Below, in pieces: positions 7,418-14,951 of a DNA stretch of 32,817 bases. The notes beneath the pieces are model-generated. The model saw only the letters and a list, made by a program, of their open reading frames with translations, was not told the origin of the DNA and searched no databases. Made by a program: the position numbers and the translations under genes. Source of the DNA: a virus. The stretch covers positions 1 to 32,817 of the IMG/VR virus record IMGVR_UViG_3300033388_005292. The stretch is one strand, 5' to 3'. How positions within the stretch are numbered: position 1 is the first letter of the stretch; every line of letters begins with the position of its first letter.

Positions 7418-7696
7418 TTATTTTCCTCTCTGTTTTTGTTTAATGATCCACTTTTTAAAACGAGCTAAATGTTTATGAGAATTTAATAAACTTAATGTGT
7501 TATATCTAGTAGCTAAATTCATTTCACTGCAAAATTCATGGAATGTTTTATGACAATCACAACAGACATCAATTGTTTCCAGCATTTTCTGTTTAGAAAA
7601 TTTTCTTTTAATTTTCTTTTTAGAATGTGTAGCTTTAGGAATCAAATGATGCCTAGTTGTGTCAGATACATCTCTTTTACAAAATTCACATATCAT
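7418..7696 (-). CDS. HNH endonuclease, small
   Basis: This 92-residue protein has an HNH arrangement: C3-x2-C6 at the start (MICEFCKRD), TRHHLIPKAT with the catalytic His pair, and CCDCHKTFHEFC completing the zinc and metal sites, followed by a basic tail (KKWIIKQKQRGK). The ATG overlaps the stop of the HNH gene upstream by 4 bases, so two unrelated HNH proteins are made from one message. It is probably a free-standing homing nuclease; its own target is unknown. Confidence 0.8.
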   Translation of the reverse strand: MICEFCKRDVSDTTRHHLIPKATHSKKKIKRKFSKQKMLETIDVCCDCHKTFHEFCSEMNLATRYNTLSLLNSHKHLARFKKWIIKQKQRGK

Positions 7697-8283
7697 TTTT
7701 TATGTATATATGGTTTCCAACTATCAGTTAATTTTTCATCATTTTTCATTTTATTCAAAACGGTATCCCATTGTGGTTTAAATGGTTCATTCAATAATTT
7801 CAAATTAGCCTCTTTTGGTGTTCTATCTGCTTTCGTATGATTACATGTCATACACGATGCTACTAAATTAAGCCATGTTGTTTTACCACCTTGTGCTTTA
7901 GGTACAACATGATCAACATTCATATCAGCTTTAGTACCTTGTTTACCACAATATTGACATATAAACTTATCACGCCTTAATATGTTAAGTTTAGTTAGCC
8001 TAGGAGACCTATAAGATGATGCAAATCTAGTCTCCATTTTTATTATTTCTGGGATAATAAAAACATTTTTTAAATTTAATCTAAAATGTAATAAAGTATT
8101 ATCGTGCTCAAATATTTCATTTGAATATTCAATCCATTCCATGAATTCATATGTAGTATATGTATGATCAGCTATTAATGCTCTACCATTCAATACATCA
8201 TTAATACACTTATATACAGTTTTTATGTTAATTGGCATCCAAGAACTATTGAGTACCAAAACTCGTTTTTTAAAAAAATCCAT
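7693..8283 (-). CDS. HNH endonuclease with RVLVLN N-terminus
   Basis: This 196-residue protein begins MDFFKKRVLVLNSSWMPINI, a start shared by a bacterial and phage HNH family. The nuclease domain has C109-x2-C112 (CQYCG), D124-H125 (NVDHVVPKAQGGK), N139, and C144-x2-C147 then H149 (CMTCNH). All residues expected for catalysis and zinc binding are present. A T4-type late promoter (TATAAATA) lies about 30 bases upstream. The leader plus the first codons are duplicated in front of the methyltransferase at 9073-9810. Likely a mobile homing gene. Confidence 0.88.
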   Translation of the reverse strand: MDFFKKRVLVLNSSWMPINIKTVYKCINDVLNGRALIADHTYTTYEFMEWIEYSNEIFEHDNTLLHFRLNLKNVFIIPEIIKMETRFASSYRSPRLTKLNILRRDKFICQYCGKQGTKADMNVDHVVPKAQGGKTTWLNLVASCMTCNHTKADRTPKEANLKLLNEPFKPQWDTVLNKMKNDEKLTDSWKPYIHKK

Positions 8284-8355
8284 TATATATTCCTCAACTC
8301 AAATTATACTTTTATATTTATAATAATCTTTACAATGAGTTTTTCAAGTCAATAA
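8248..8355 (-). repeat. Duplicated leader and 5' coding region, copy 1
   Basis: About 100 bases covering a late promoter, the untranslated leader and the first dozen codons of the HNH gene closely match 9776-9880. The core from 8279 to about 8332 differs from copy 2 at only a handful of positions. Boundaries are approximate because identity fades at both ends. Confidence 0.75.
8315..8322 (-). promoter_or_regulatory. T4-type late promoter
   Basis: TATAAATA on the minus strand matches the T4 late promoter read by the gp55 sigma factor, which needs no -35 element. It lies about 30 bases before the HNH start codon, within the duplicated leader. Confidence 0.65.
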
Positions 8356-8365
8356 ATATAAAATT

Positions 8366-8390
8366 CTTATCAATCTATGCTCAATAAGAT
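8366..8390 (-). terminator. Possible terminator after methyltransferase
   Basis: TCTTAT and ATAAGA form a 6-bp stem around a 13-base loop, followed on the minus strand by an AT-rich ATTTTATATTT run. It lies between the end of the methyltransferase at 8425 and the next late promoter, where a terminator is expected. The stem is AT-rich and weak. Confidence 0.35.
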
Positions 8391-8424
8391 AAAAATTCTA
8401 CATAATCACTACATAAAGCTACTT

Positions 8425-9069
8425 TCATTGATTATCTCCTTGAAAAAAATTTATTTGTGGGTATATATCAGCAGGGTTTTCATGCACTTGATATTTAATT
8501 TCTCCTTCCCAATAATGTCGAGCTTCCCAAATATGTCGATACTTATTTTCATATAAATTATTGAATTCTCTGTTGGTTGATGTTATTTTTTCATGTATTT
8601 TACCAAAATCATCTGCTACTGTGTGTTTTGGTCTATTTGCTATATGTAACGTATCACCAAAAAGTCTGCATATATTAACATGCCCATAATGGTCCTGAAC
8701 AGTAAAAAATTCAAAATCTGATGCAGGTAGTGCATAAAACCCTCGTTTACATTTCTTACTGATTAAATCAAGAGCTTTTGGTAAATTTTCAATATGTTCA
8801 AATGTATGAGAACTATAACAAAAATCAAAATAATCATCTGGTATATCTTGAAGTATTTCACATACATCACCATTCATAAATTCTCGACCGTCTACCTTGA
8901 TATCTTTACCATGACGTTGAGCATTATTATCTACTTTATCTATAATATGTGTAGAAACAGGAAATGGTTTACCACCAGCACCTATATCAACAATTTTATC
9001 ACCTTGTTTAAAACTGAAATCTATATTAAAAAGTCCAGCATATGGACCATTACGGGGAAATAAATTCAT
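8425..9069 (-). CDS. Class I SAM-dependent methyltransferase
   Basis: This 214-residue protein carries KIVDIGAGGKPFPVSTHIID (SAM-binding motif I, Gly-rich loop and acidic beta 2) and DVCEILQDIPDDYFDFCYSS followed by HTFEHIENLPKAL (motif IV with the SHTFEH variant). A C-terminal region resembles methyltransferases acting on small molecules or sugars. The start follows the stop of another methyltransferase by 3 bases in the same operon. It could methylate a sugar added by the neighbouring glycosyltransferases; this is inferred from context. Confidence 0.8.
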   Translation of the reverse strand: MNLFPRNGPYAGLFNIDFSFKQGDKIVDIGAGGKPFPVSTHIIDKVDNNAQRHGKDIKVDGREFMNGDVCEILQDIPDDYFDFCYSSHTFEHIENLPKALDLISKKCKRGFYALPASDFEFFTVQDHYGHVNICRLFGDTLHIANRPKHTVADDFGKIHEKITSTNREFNNLYENKYRHIWEARHYWEGEIKYQVHENPADIYPQINFFQGDNQ

Positions 9070-9072
9070 TTA

Positions 9073-9810
9073 TTATTCTTTCCTTAAAATTGATAAACCG
9101 AATGTATACAAACCTCTAACTGAACGTTGAGATCTATCATTAATATCTACGTTATTAAAATCAGTACTACCTAAACGTTTCATACCATTTTCCTCTAAAG
9201 GAGTTATAATACGTTCCATAAAGGTATCTGGGGTATAAACTCTTGAATCAGTATGTGATCCAGCGGGCCTATCAGCCACAATTATTCTATTAGCATCTGG
9301 ATATTCTAAATATTTTTCATAGAAATCCGTAGATATAACCATTATACCACCACTTTTTAAGTATTTAGCAAGATTTAATACCGTTTGGGTATCATTTGGT
9401 ATATGTTCAATTACACTGAGATTTGTGATTAGATCAAATTTATTTTCTAATTCTGGTAAAAATTGTTGTAAATCACCAGTTAAGCTTTTTACATTAAACT
9501 TTTTACCCATCATCTCACGGTATTCTCTGTCTGCAATATCAATACACGACACATCATAATCTTTACTTGCAAGATAATATGGGAACACTGATTTAGCACT
9601 ACCTATGTCAAGAACTTTACCTCTAAACCTATGACCAGAGTATAATAAACTATAACCATACTCAAACCATTTTAAATTATTACATTCTAAATTATTTTTA
9701 TTAGCAAAACTTTGAATCTCTTTAAAAAGTGTATCAATCTCTTTGGTATTACGTTCACTTTTATCGTATAATTTATTAAGAACCAAAACTCTTTTATTAA
9801 AATTGTCCAT
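9073..9810 (-). CDS. Class I SAM-dependent methyltransferase with HNH-derived leader
   Basis: This 245-residue protein contains GKVLDIGSAKSVFPYYLAS (motif I), YDVSCIDIAD (acidic beta 2), NKFDLITNLSVIEHIPND (motif IV with IEH) and SGGIMVISTDFY, the complete methyltransferase core. Its first residues MDNFNKRVLVLN copy those of the HNH protein at 7693-8283 (MDFFKKRVLVLN), and its upstream DNA is a near-copy of that gene's leader. The enzyme domain itself is unrelated to HNH. It therefore looks like a methyltransferase whose 5' end was replaced or extended by recombination with an HNH gene. Expression is likely late, from TATAAATA at 9842-9849. Confidence 0.82.
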   Translation of the reverse strand: MDNFNKRVLVLNKLYDKSERNTKEIDTLFKEIQSFANKNNLECNNLKWFEYGYSLLYSGHRFRGKVLDIGSAKSVFPYYLASKDYDVSCIDIADREYREMMGKKFNVKSLTGDLQQFLPELENKFDLITNLSVIEHIPNDTQTVLNLAKYLKSGGIMVISTDFYEKYLEYPDANRIIVADRPAGSHTDSRVYTPDTFMERIITPLEENGMKRLGSTDFNNVDINDRSQRSVRGLYTFGLSILRKE

Positions 9811-9880
9811 TATATATTCCTCGACTTAAATTATAGTTTTATATTTATAATAATCTTTCTAATGATTTTTTCAAGTAAAT
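9776..9880 (-). repeat. Duplicated leader and 5' coding region, copy 2
   Basis: This region is the near-identical partner of 8248-8355. It spans the first codons of the methyltransferase, its leader, and a late promoter. It shares the TATATATTCCTC stretch next to the start codon and the TATTTATAATAATCTTT stretch over the promoter. Confidence 0.75.
9842..9849 (-). promoter_or_regulatory. T4-type late promoter
   Basis: TATAAATA on the minus strand lies about 30 bases upstream of the methyltransferase start, at the same distance and in the same context as the copy before the HNH gene. Confidence 0.65.
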
Positions 9881-9924
9881 CAGAGTTCAAATATTAGTGA
9901 GTTTCAATATAGATTATAATAATT

Positions 9925-10728
9925 TCAAATACTATACACACCATTCTCAATTTTACAAAACTCTTCTAGTAATTTCTGTAGATTTTTAAATTTTTGTGGT
10001 AAATAATGTTCGAAAGCTTTCCATTCTTCAGTATTTACTATTCTAACATATTCTTTTTCTTCATGAGATTTAACCACCCATTTAAAACGTTTCTCAGGTT
10101 GTATGACTATAGGTGCTCTATTAAGAGACATATGTATACCATGTACAGGGCGGTTTTTTACGAAATTTTCAGTACATATTGGTTCATCACTCATTATTTT
10201 TATTGGATCACCAAATGTATCTTCAATTATATTATATAACATATTCTCATCATTACCCCCTGAACAAGTTATATATTTACTTCTAGACTTATTAGTCTTT
10301 TTATAATATTCGTTAGACTTCACAAAATGTAATCCAGTTATGCGTTTATTTGAAATATTCGGACGTATTTCATTATCAAAACATAATTTTCTTCGTTCCA
10401 TTTTCATGATGTGAAATTCTTTAATACTTTCTGTTAAAAGTATATCAACATCACCTATATAAGTATAATTAGTCTTTAATTCAGGTTCTTCTAAAAATCT
10501 AGATTTTTGTGAAGGTATGTTACAATTTTTCTTATTTCTGATAAGAAATTCAGTATCAAAAATTTCCTTAAGTATATCCAATCCTTTCATTTTTTTAATA
10601 TCGTCAGGTCTATCTGTAACGACTTCAATTACACTATTCGGTTCTTGTGTTAAAGCAAAAAATATGTAAGGTAGTATGAAAAGATTGTACTTCCCATCAC
10701 AATTAATAAAAAAATTCAAGTCTTTCAT
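9925..10728 (-). CDS. Probable glycosyltransferase, GT8-like
   Basis: This 267-residue protein has the pattern of a GT-A enzyme. An N-terminal ILPYIFFALTQEPNSVIEVV segment scans like the nucleotide-binding half. TNYTYIGDVDILLTES at about residues 86-101 holds the D-x-D motif in the GDVDILL form used by GT8-like enzymes. GLHFVKSNEYY, and PVHGIHMSLNR with a His near the C-terminus, fit acceptor and metal contacts. It lies in the sugar cluster on the minus strand, after a tiny upstream frame that ends 2 bases before its ATG. Sugar and acceptor are unknown. Confidence 0.6.
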   Translation of the reverse strand: MKDLNFFINCDGKYNLFILPYIFFALTQEPNSVIEVVTDRPDDIKKMKGLDILKEIFDTEFLIRNKKNCNIPSQKSRFLEEPELKTNYTYIGDVDILLTESIKEFHIMKMERRKLCFDNEIRPNISNKRITGLHFVKSNEYYKKTNKSRSKYITCSGGNDENMLYNIIEDTFGDPIKIMSDEPICTENFVKNRPVHGIHMSLNRAPIVIQPEKRFKWVVKSHEEKEYVRIVNTEEWKAFEHYLPQKFKNLQKLLEEFCKIENGVYSI

Positions 10729-10729
10729 A

Positions 10730-10786
10730 TTATAAAAGTTCCTTTACTAAATTATTAAAATGATTATTCACTGTTTCTATATTCAT
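10730..10786 (-). CDS. Tiny possible leader ORF, 18 aa
   Basis: An ATG at 10786 is preceded by an AGAGGTT ribosome binding site and encodes MNIETVNNHFNNLVKELL, stopping 2 bases before the start of the next gene. The spacing and good ribosome binding site suggest a translated leader coupled to the glycosyltransferase, or the remnant of a decayed gene. There is no homology evidence. Confidence 0.35.
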   Translation of the reverse strand: MNIETVNNHFNNLVKELL

Positions 10787-10788
10787 TT

Positions 10789-11535
10789 TTAACCTCTTAT
10801 TTCATAAACAATATTTTGTTTAGTTTCATGTAACGGTTTAACTCTATTATAAACAGTTTCATTACGTTTAAAATATGCTAAATCAATTTTCTTATCCAAA
10901 GCTCCACATGCATGATAAAAAGCGGAATCTATTACGTAAACATGTTTAGCTAAATTCATTATAGCAAATTGAACATTTATATTATAAGTATTATAGTCAA
11001 AATCCTTTCCAACTTCAATAATATCAATATCTTTTTCTACATATTGTTCATTAAAATTCGTTGGAAAGTCCTTTGGAGGTAAACTAGGACTAGACCCATG
11101 AACAAAAGAAAATTCTCTATCATTCACGAATTCCTTTGCAATCGCATAGTCTTCATCTGTGATATATACTTCAGTGTGATAGTTATCAATATCATTCATA
11201 TCGCAACCTAAATCCCTTAGGTTTATAAGAATTTTATTGTCTGGTGGTTTATGATCTAAAAATACTGTTTTATCATACTGCTCACTACCTAGTTTTTTAC
11301 AATGTTCAGTTACAATACTCTTGCCAGTATGATAGTCAGGGAAGTCGTTCCATGCATCTTTAATCCAATGGATTTTATCTATGTAAGGACAATTCAAAAA
11401 TACTTCAGATGATTTAAACCGTTCAAGCATAGCAAAACCAATATAATTACCTGTTTGACGTTTATAATTACGTAATGCAGGTGTAGCTAAAATACAATCA
11501 CCTATTCCGTGTGGATATATTATTAAAACTTTCAT
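10789..11535 (-). CDS. Glycosyltransferase family 9 (heptosyltransferase)-like
   Basis: This 248-residue protein begins MKVLIIYPHGIGDCILATPA, the N-terminal GIGD-x-(I/L)-x-(S/T)-P motif of GT9 heptosyltransferases. It continues with the alternating strand-helix pattern of a GT-B fold. HVYVIDSAFYHACGALDKK matches the C-terminal donor-binding region, where family members normally have a D/S-x-G-x-x-H segment. It is shorter than the 320-350 residues of bacterial heptosyltransferases. Cellular members add heptose to lipopolysaccharide core; here the target may be a phage or host glycan. Confidence 0.72.
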   Translation of the reverse strand: MKVLIIYPHGIGDCILATPALRNYKRQTGNYIGFAMLERFKSSEVFLNCPYIDKIHWIKDAWNDFPDYHTGKSIVTEHCKKLGSEQYDKTVFLDHKPPDNKILINLRDLGCDMNDIDNYHTEVYITDEDYAIAKEFVNDREFSFVHGSSPSLPPKDFPTNFNEQYVEKDIDIIEVGKDFDYNTYNINVQFAIMNLAKHVYVIDSAFYHACGALDKKIDLAYFKRNETVYNRVKPLHETKQNIVYEIRG

Positions 11536-11536
11536 A

Positions 11537-12214
11537 TTAACCTCTATTACATTCAGGACAATAAGCTAATTTACCAGTATGGCATTTATGCCACACATTT
11601 CGAGTAAAAGGATCAAACAGACTACCTAGATCCAAAAATGTACAATCTTTTCTTTGTGTACTCCATTCATATGTTAAAACTCTACTTAAAGGACCACAAC
11701 TACTTATAACTACATCACCGGGATTGAAATCTTTCCAACTATGTTTTACTTTTTCATATGCTTGCCAAGAATCTTGTATAGGGACGGTAATATAAGAGTA
11801 GATGTTATCATGGAATTCTAGTTTTTTCAAGTTTTGGTCATTTCCAGATATCCAAACAACCTTTCGTTTTTTAAGAATCTTATTAAAATCTTTTATAGAT
11901 TTTTCCCAGTTCCCATTATTACAAAATTGGACAGCGTGAGTTTGGTATTCATAATCTGGTTTAACATATGTGTCATATAGTTTTCTCAAACGTGGAAAAC
12001 AAACACTACATGGTTTTCCTATCCAATAATTTTCTGAAGTATGTAGAATAGCACAACAAAGTTTGTTATGAAGTCCAACACTTATAACCTGATTTCCACG
12101 AGCAGCAACACTTCCAACTTTTTCAATTCCCATCATCTCCCCATCATTGAATCTATTAAAGGAAAATGGTGTACCATTATCAAGTAATGTTATTAAATCG
12201 TCATATTTATTCAT
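11537..12214 (-). CDS. GT-D fold glycosyltransferase-like protein
   Basis: This 225-residue protein has PFSFNRFNDGEMMGI near the N-terminus. That matches the FxRFGDGE motif of GT-D glycosyltransferases (formerly DUF1792), where the acidic residues sit in the catalytic site. The rest follows that family: VVWISGND, PGDVVISSCGPLSRVLTYEW, then TFLDLGSLFDPFTR near the C-terminus. A C-terminal CHTGKLAYCPECNRG tail has four Cys/His residues and may bind zinc. Characterised GT-D enzymes add glucose to O-linked sugar chains on bacterial adhesins. Here it sits among other glycosyltransferases. Confidence 0.7.
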   Translation of the reverse strand: MNKYDDLITLLDNGTPFSFNRFNDGEMMGIEKVGSVAARGNQVISVGLHNKLCCAILHTSENYWIGKPCSVCFPRLRKLYDTYVKPDYEYQTHAVQFCNNGNWEKSIKDFNKILKKRKVVWISGNDQNLKKLEFHDNIYSYITVPIQDSWQAYEKVKHSWKDFNPGDVVISSCGPLSRVLTYEWSTQRKDCTFLDLGSLFDPFTRNVWHKCHTGKLAYCPECNRG

Positions 12215-13047
12215 AATAAATCCTTAATCATTTTTTCTATTGTATTAATTGACGGATTCCATTCATCTTTATCATAAAATGTTACATCAACATTGAAAGG
12301 ATTCCAGTCTGTTAAATAACGATTTTTATTACAAGGATGTGACCAAACCATTTGTTTACAATTACAAAGAGTAGCAAAGTGTAAAGGTCCAGAAGATGGT
12401 CCAGTAATACATTTAGAGGAATGTAAAATATCAGCAAGCTCAGATAAGGATGTATCTAATAGGTTATCTGAACCTTCTACATGATACGCACAACCACTTA
12501 AACCAATACTCCCTACTTTATAACCCTCTTTTACTAATCTTTCAGCTAAATCATTCCATTTCTCTATATCCCAATCTCTACTCTTTTTAGATTGTGCGAG
12601 ATGGCCTTGGAAATTTTGAAAGTTTCGAGCATGGAAAATTACATCGTATTGTTTATCCTTAACAAAATTCCCGTATGTAATATATTCAGAACCGATTTTT
12701 TTAAGTTCATTAAATGTTCCAGCTTCAGATAAAATATTAGGACTCATTACAGTAAATTGTTTATTTATATTATACCTAGATTCAAGTTTCTTACATAGTT
12801 TATCAACATTTTCTTTATTTTCTAGAACAATAAACGTACCAGCATTAAATGTATTAGGTTCAACTTCAATAAAATCATCACAAAAATCCTCATAAAGAAA
12901 TTTATATTCTTTTCTTGTCCCTATTATTACATTTTCAAATTCTTTAGCATATTTTCTGACATATGCCTGCCATGAAAATAATTCATGACCAAATTCACCA
13001 ACAAATGGTCCAACAAATAAAGCATCTTTAATACCTTTTAATATCAT
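12211..13047 (-). CDS. GT-B glycosyltransferase, GT9-like
   Basis: This 278-residue protein starts with ALFVGPFVGEFGHELFSWQA, a Gly-rich acceptor loop seen in phage and marine bacterial GT-B enzymes. Later it has KQYDVIFHARN, YKVGSIGLSGCA, and KCITGPSSGPLHFATLCNCK. The last segment is the nucleotide-sugar site (GPxSGPLH) of the GT9/heptosyltransferase superfamily. It overlaps both neighbours by 4 bases (ATGA junctions), so the three genes are translated together. The substrate is unknown. Confidence 0.72.
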   Translation of the reverse strand: MILKGIKDALFVGPFVGEFGHELFSWQAYVRKYAKEFENVIIGTRKEYKFLYEDFCDDFIEVEPNTFNAGTFIVLENKENVDKLCKKLESRYNINKQFTVMSPNILSEAGTFNELKKIGSEYITYGNFVKDKQYDVIFHARNFQNFQGHLAQSKKSRDWDIEKWNDLAERLVKEGYKVGSIGLSGCAYHVEGSDNLLDTSLSELADILHSSKCITGPSSGPLHFATLCNCKQMVWSHPCNKNRYLTDWNPFNVDVTFYDKDEWNPSINTIEKMIKDLL

Positions 13048-13718
13048 TTTCTATTATGAACTCCTAGTGTGAAAACATGTTTATAATTATCTCTAAATGG
13101 TTTAAACAAATAAAGACTCATCGGGTTTTTCCAAAATACATAACTAAACGCAATTTGATCTCTAGGTGTGTATTTACGTATCTCTTCAAACCAAAGTTTA
13201 CAGAATTTTCTCATTTTCATAGAATCTTTTCGTACTAATACACCAGATTCAATTAATGGTATATTAACTGGTAGACCTTCATTTTGATATGTAGTTTTTT
13301 GTTTATTAATATTTTCAGGTGTGTCCTTTTTCAATTGTAAACATGCATCACATTCTTCATAAACAGTATTTCTATGTGGGTGTTTACTTACAAAAATATC
13401 TGACAAATCTAATGGCAAATCCTTTAAAAATGTATATATGTTTCCATGTAAATGTATGTAACCATCGATCCATATTAAAAAATCATAATCAGGGATATAT
13501 TTGTAATATTCAAGTTTAATTTGTCTTGCTAAACGAATATTATCTAAATTATCTTCATTTTCAATATAAACAATATCCCATGTTTTCGATTTTAATTCTT
13601 TATTGTTAGTAAAAAGAATATAATCAAATTCTGGAAGTTTATTATTGATTTCTCTTACACTATCATAATCACCAATAATAGCACTATAAATACATTTTTT
13701 ACTATAACTCTCTAACAT
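13044..13718 (-). CDS. DUF616/TOD1-like glycosyltransferase
   Basis: This 224-residue protein resembles the DUF616 (TOD1/MUCI70-like) glycosyltransferases. CIYSAIIGDYDSV at the start, DYILFTNN, the IRLARQIKLEYYKYIPDYDF segment, and LIWIDGYIHLHGN follow the family order, and YTPRDQIAFSYV matches the C-terminal donor region. In WIDGYI the usual DxD-type site is D-G-Y. Family members in plants and bacteria transfer sugars on polysaccharides. It overlaps the downstream GT-B gene by 4 bases. Confidence 0.7.
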   Translation of the reverse strand: MLESYSKKCIYSAIIGDYDSVREINNKLPEFDYILFTNNKELKSKTWDIVYIENEDNLDNIRLARQIKLEYYKYIPDYDFLIWIDGYIHLHGNIYTFLKDLPLDLSDIFVSKHPHRNTVYEECDACLQLKKDTPENINKQKTTYQNEGLPVNIPLIESGVLVRKDSMKMRKFCKLWFEEIRKYTPRDQIAFSYVFWKNPMSLYLFKPFRDNYKHVFTLGVHNRK

Positions 13719-13731
13719 TAACTATTCCATT

Positions 13732-14283
13732 TTATTCTAAATGTTTTGTATATTTCATACCTTCCAACAATCTATAATAGTGAAGGAGATATACACCTTC
13801 CATAACGGCAATTTTGAAATCACCCTTAAGGATCTTTCTACTAAAATCTGTATCTACACCAAGAAGTTTTGTATCTTCAGTGAATTTACCTACTTCTTTC
13901 CAAGTTTTCTTTTGAAATAACATCATTACACCTGATATATCCTGTTCTAAAAATTTAAGATCTAAAAATTTATGTTCTTGAAGATATAACCCTATACGTC
14001 TATGATTTATAATAGAATCATTTTTATTCATAGTTCCCATATAACACTGGTGTTCATTATTAACTCTATTAGTATAACATGTAAATAAGCCTACATTTTG
14101 ATTTTGAGAGATGATTTCGTGGATTTGATTACCATAATCATCAGTCATGAACATAGTATCAGCATCTGTAAAACAGATCCAATCATTATCGTTCTTAACA
14201 AGTGAGACATATTTATTATATTCCTCACCAAGATTCTTTGTTAAAGAAAACGGTGTGAAGTAATGTATATTCATTTTGCCCAT
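13732..14283 (-). CDS. GT2-like glycosyltransferase
   Basis: This 183-residue protein has DWICFTDADTMFM, a D-A-D metal and nucleotide-sugar motif of the GT-A fold. It also has QDISGVMMLFQKKTWKEVGKF, the region of GT2 enzymes that positions the acceptor, and GVDTDFSRKIL with an acidic ED-like pair. It is short for a GT2 enzyme. Two starts are possible: ATG 14283 (GGA site upstream) or ATG 14274, which overlaps the upstream stop as ATGA. The latter removes three residues only. Confidence 0.72.
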   Translation of the reverse strand: MGKMNIHYFTPFSLTKNLGEEYNKYVSLVKNDNDWICFTDADTMFMTDDYGNQIHEIISQNQNVGLFTCYTNRVNNEHQCYMGTMNKNDSIINHRRIGLYLQEHKFLDLKFLEQDISGVMMLFQKKTWKEVGKFTEDTKLLGVDTDFSRKILKGDFKIAVMEGVYLLHYYRLLEGMKYTKHLE

Positions 14284-14951
14284 TTTTCCATCATTATCTT
14301 ATGACTTGCTTCCCATACAGGATCATTTCTCCATTCACCTTCACTACAGTGAACTACCCAAAGTGGAGCGGTTGTCATAGACAAACCTAATTTCCTTGCA
14401 GTTAAACAAAAATCAATATCATAATGGTGGAATTTTAATCTATTATCAAATCTCAAACCAGAATCTTTTAATGTTTTTAACTTACATGCAAGGAATAGAC
14501 CATCTAAAACAATACAATTTTTTGAATAATCACCAAAATAAACTGTTCTATATTCATCATTGATACAATGAGGTACTATACCACTCCATTCACATTTTGT
14601 ATTATGCCAAGTTGTTGGATAGGATAATGACCACTTAGTTGCTCCTGCCATACCAATTATATCATCGTCTTTAAAAGCATCTTCAAGTTTATTATCAATA
14701 GATAAATCCTCAATAAATACATCATCATGTACAAAGATAAATGATGTATTTTCATCCATATCATCTGAAATAGCTTTTCCGATAGCCTCATTGTAACATT
14801 CACAAAGACCTCTAGTATTTTCAGTAAAAATATTAAAAGTTATATCATCACCAAATATTTTACTTAATCTTGATCCAGTAAAACCTAAAGGTGTTTTTTC
14901 AAAATCCTTTTCAGTTTTTTTAGTACAACTTACTATATGTAATTTACTCAT
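14271..14951 (-). CDS. GT2 family glycosyltransferase
   Basis: This 226-residue protein has LCECYNEAIGKA, then TSFIFVHDDVFIEDLS (the GT2 D-D-V metal motif), VLDGLFLACKLKTL, and KFHHYDIDFCLTARKLGL. The last is the classical GT2 catalytic ED/DxDFC region that activates the acceptor. The order and spacing are complete for the short phage and bacterial GT2 group. It begins 8 bases inside the end of gp52 and leads the sugar cluster, so cluster transcription may continue from the topoisomerase genes. Confidence 0.82.
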   Translation of the reverse strand: MSKLHIVSCTKKTEKDFEKTPLGFTGSRLSKIFGDDITFNIFTENTRGLCECYNEAIGKAISDDMDENTSFIFVHDDVFIEDLSIDNKLEDAFKDDDIIGMAGATKWSLSYPTTWHNTKCEWSGIVPHCINDEYRTVYFGDYSKNCIVLDGLFLACKLKTLKDSGLRFDNRLKFHHYDIDFCLTARKLGLSMTTAPLWVVHCSEGEWRNDPVWEASHKIMMEKWAK

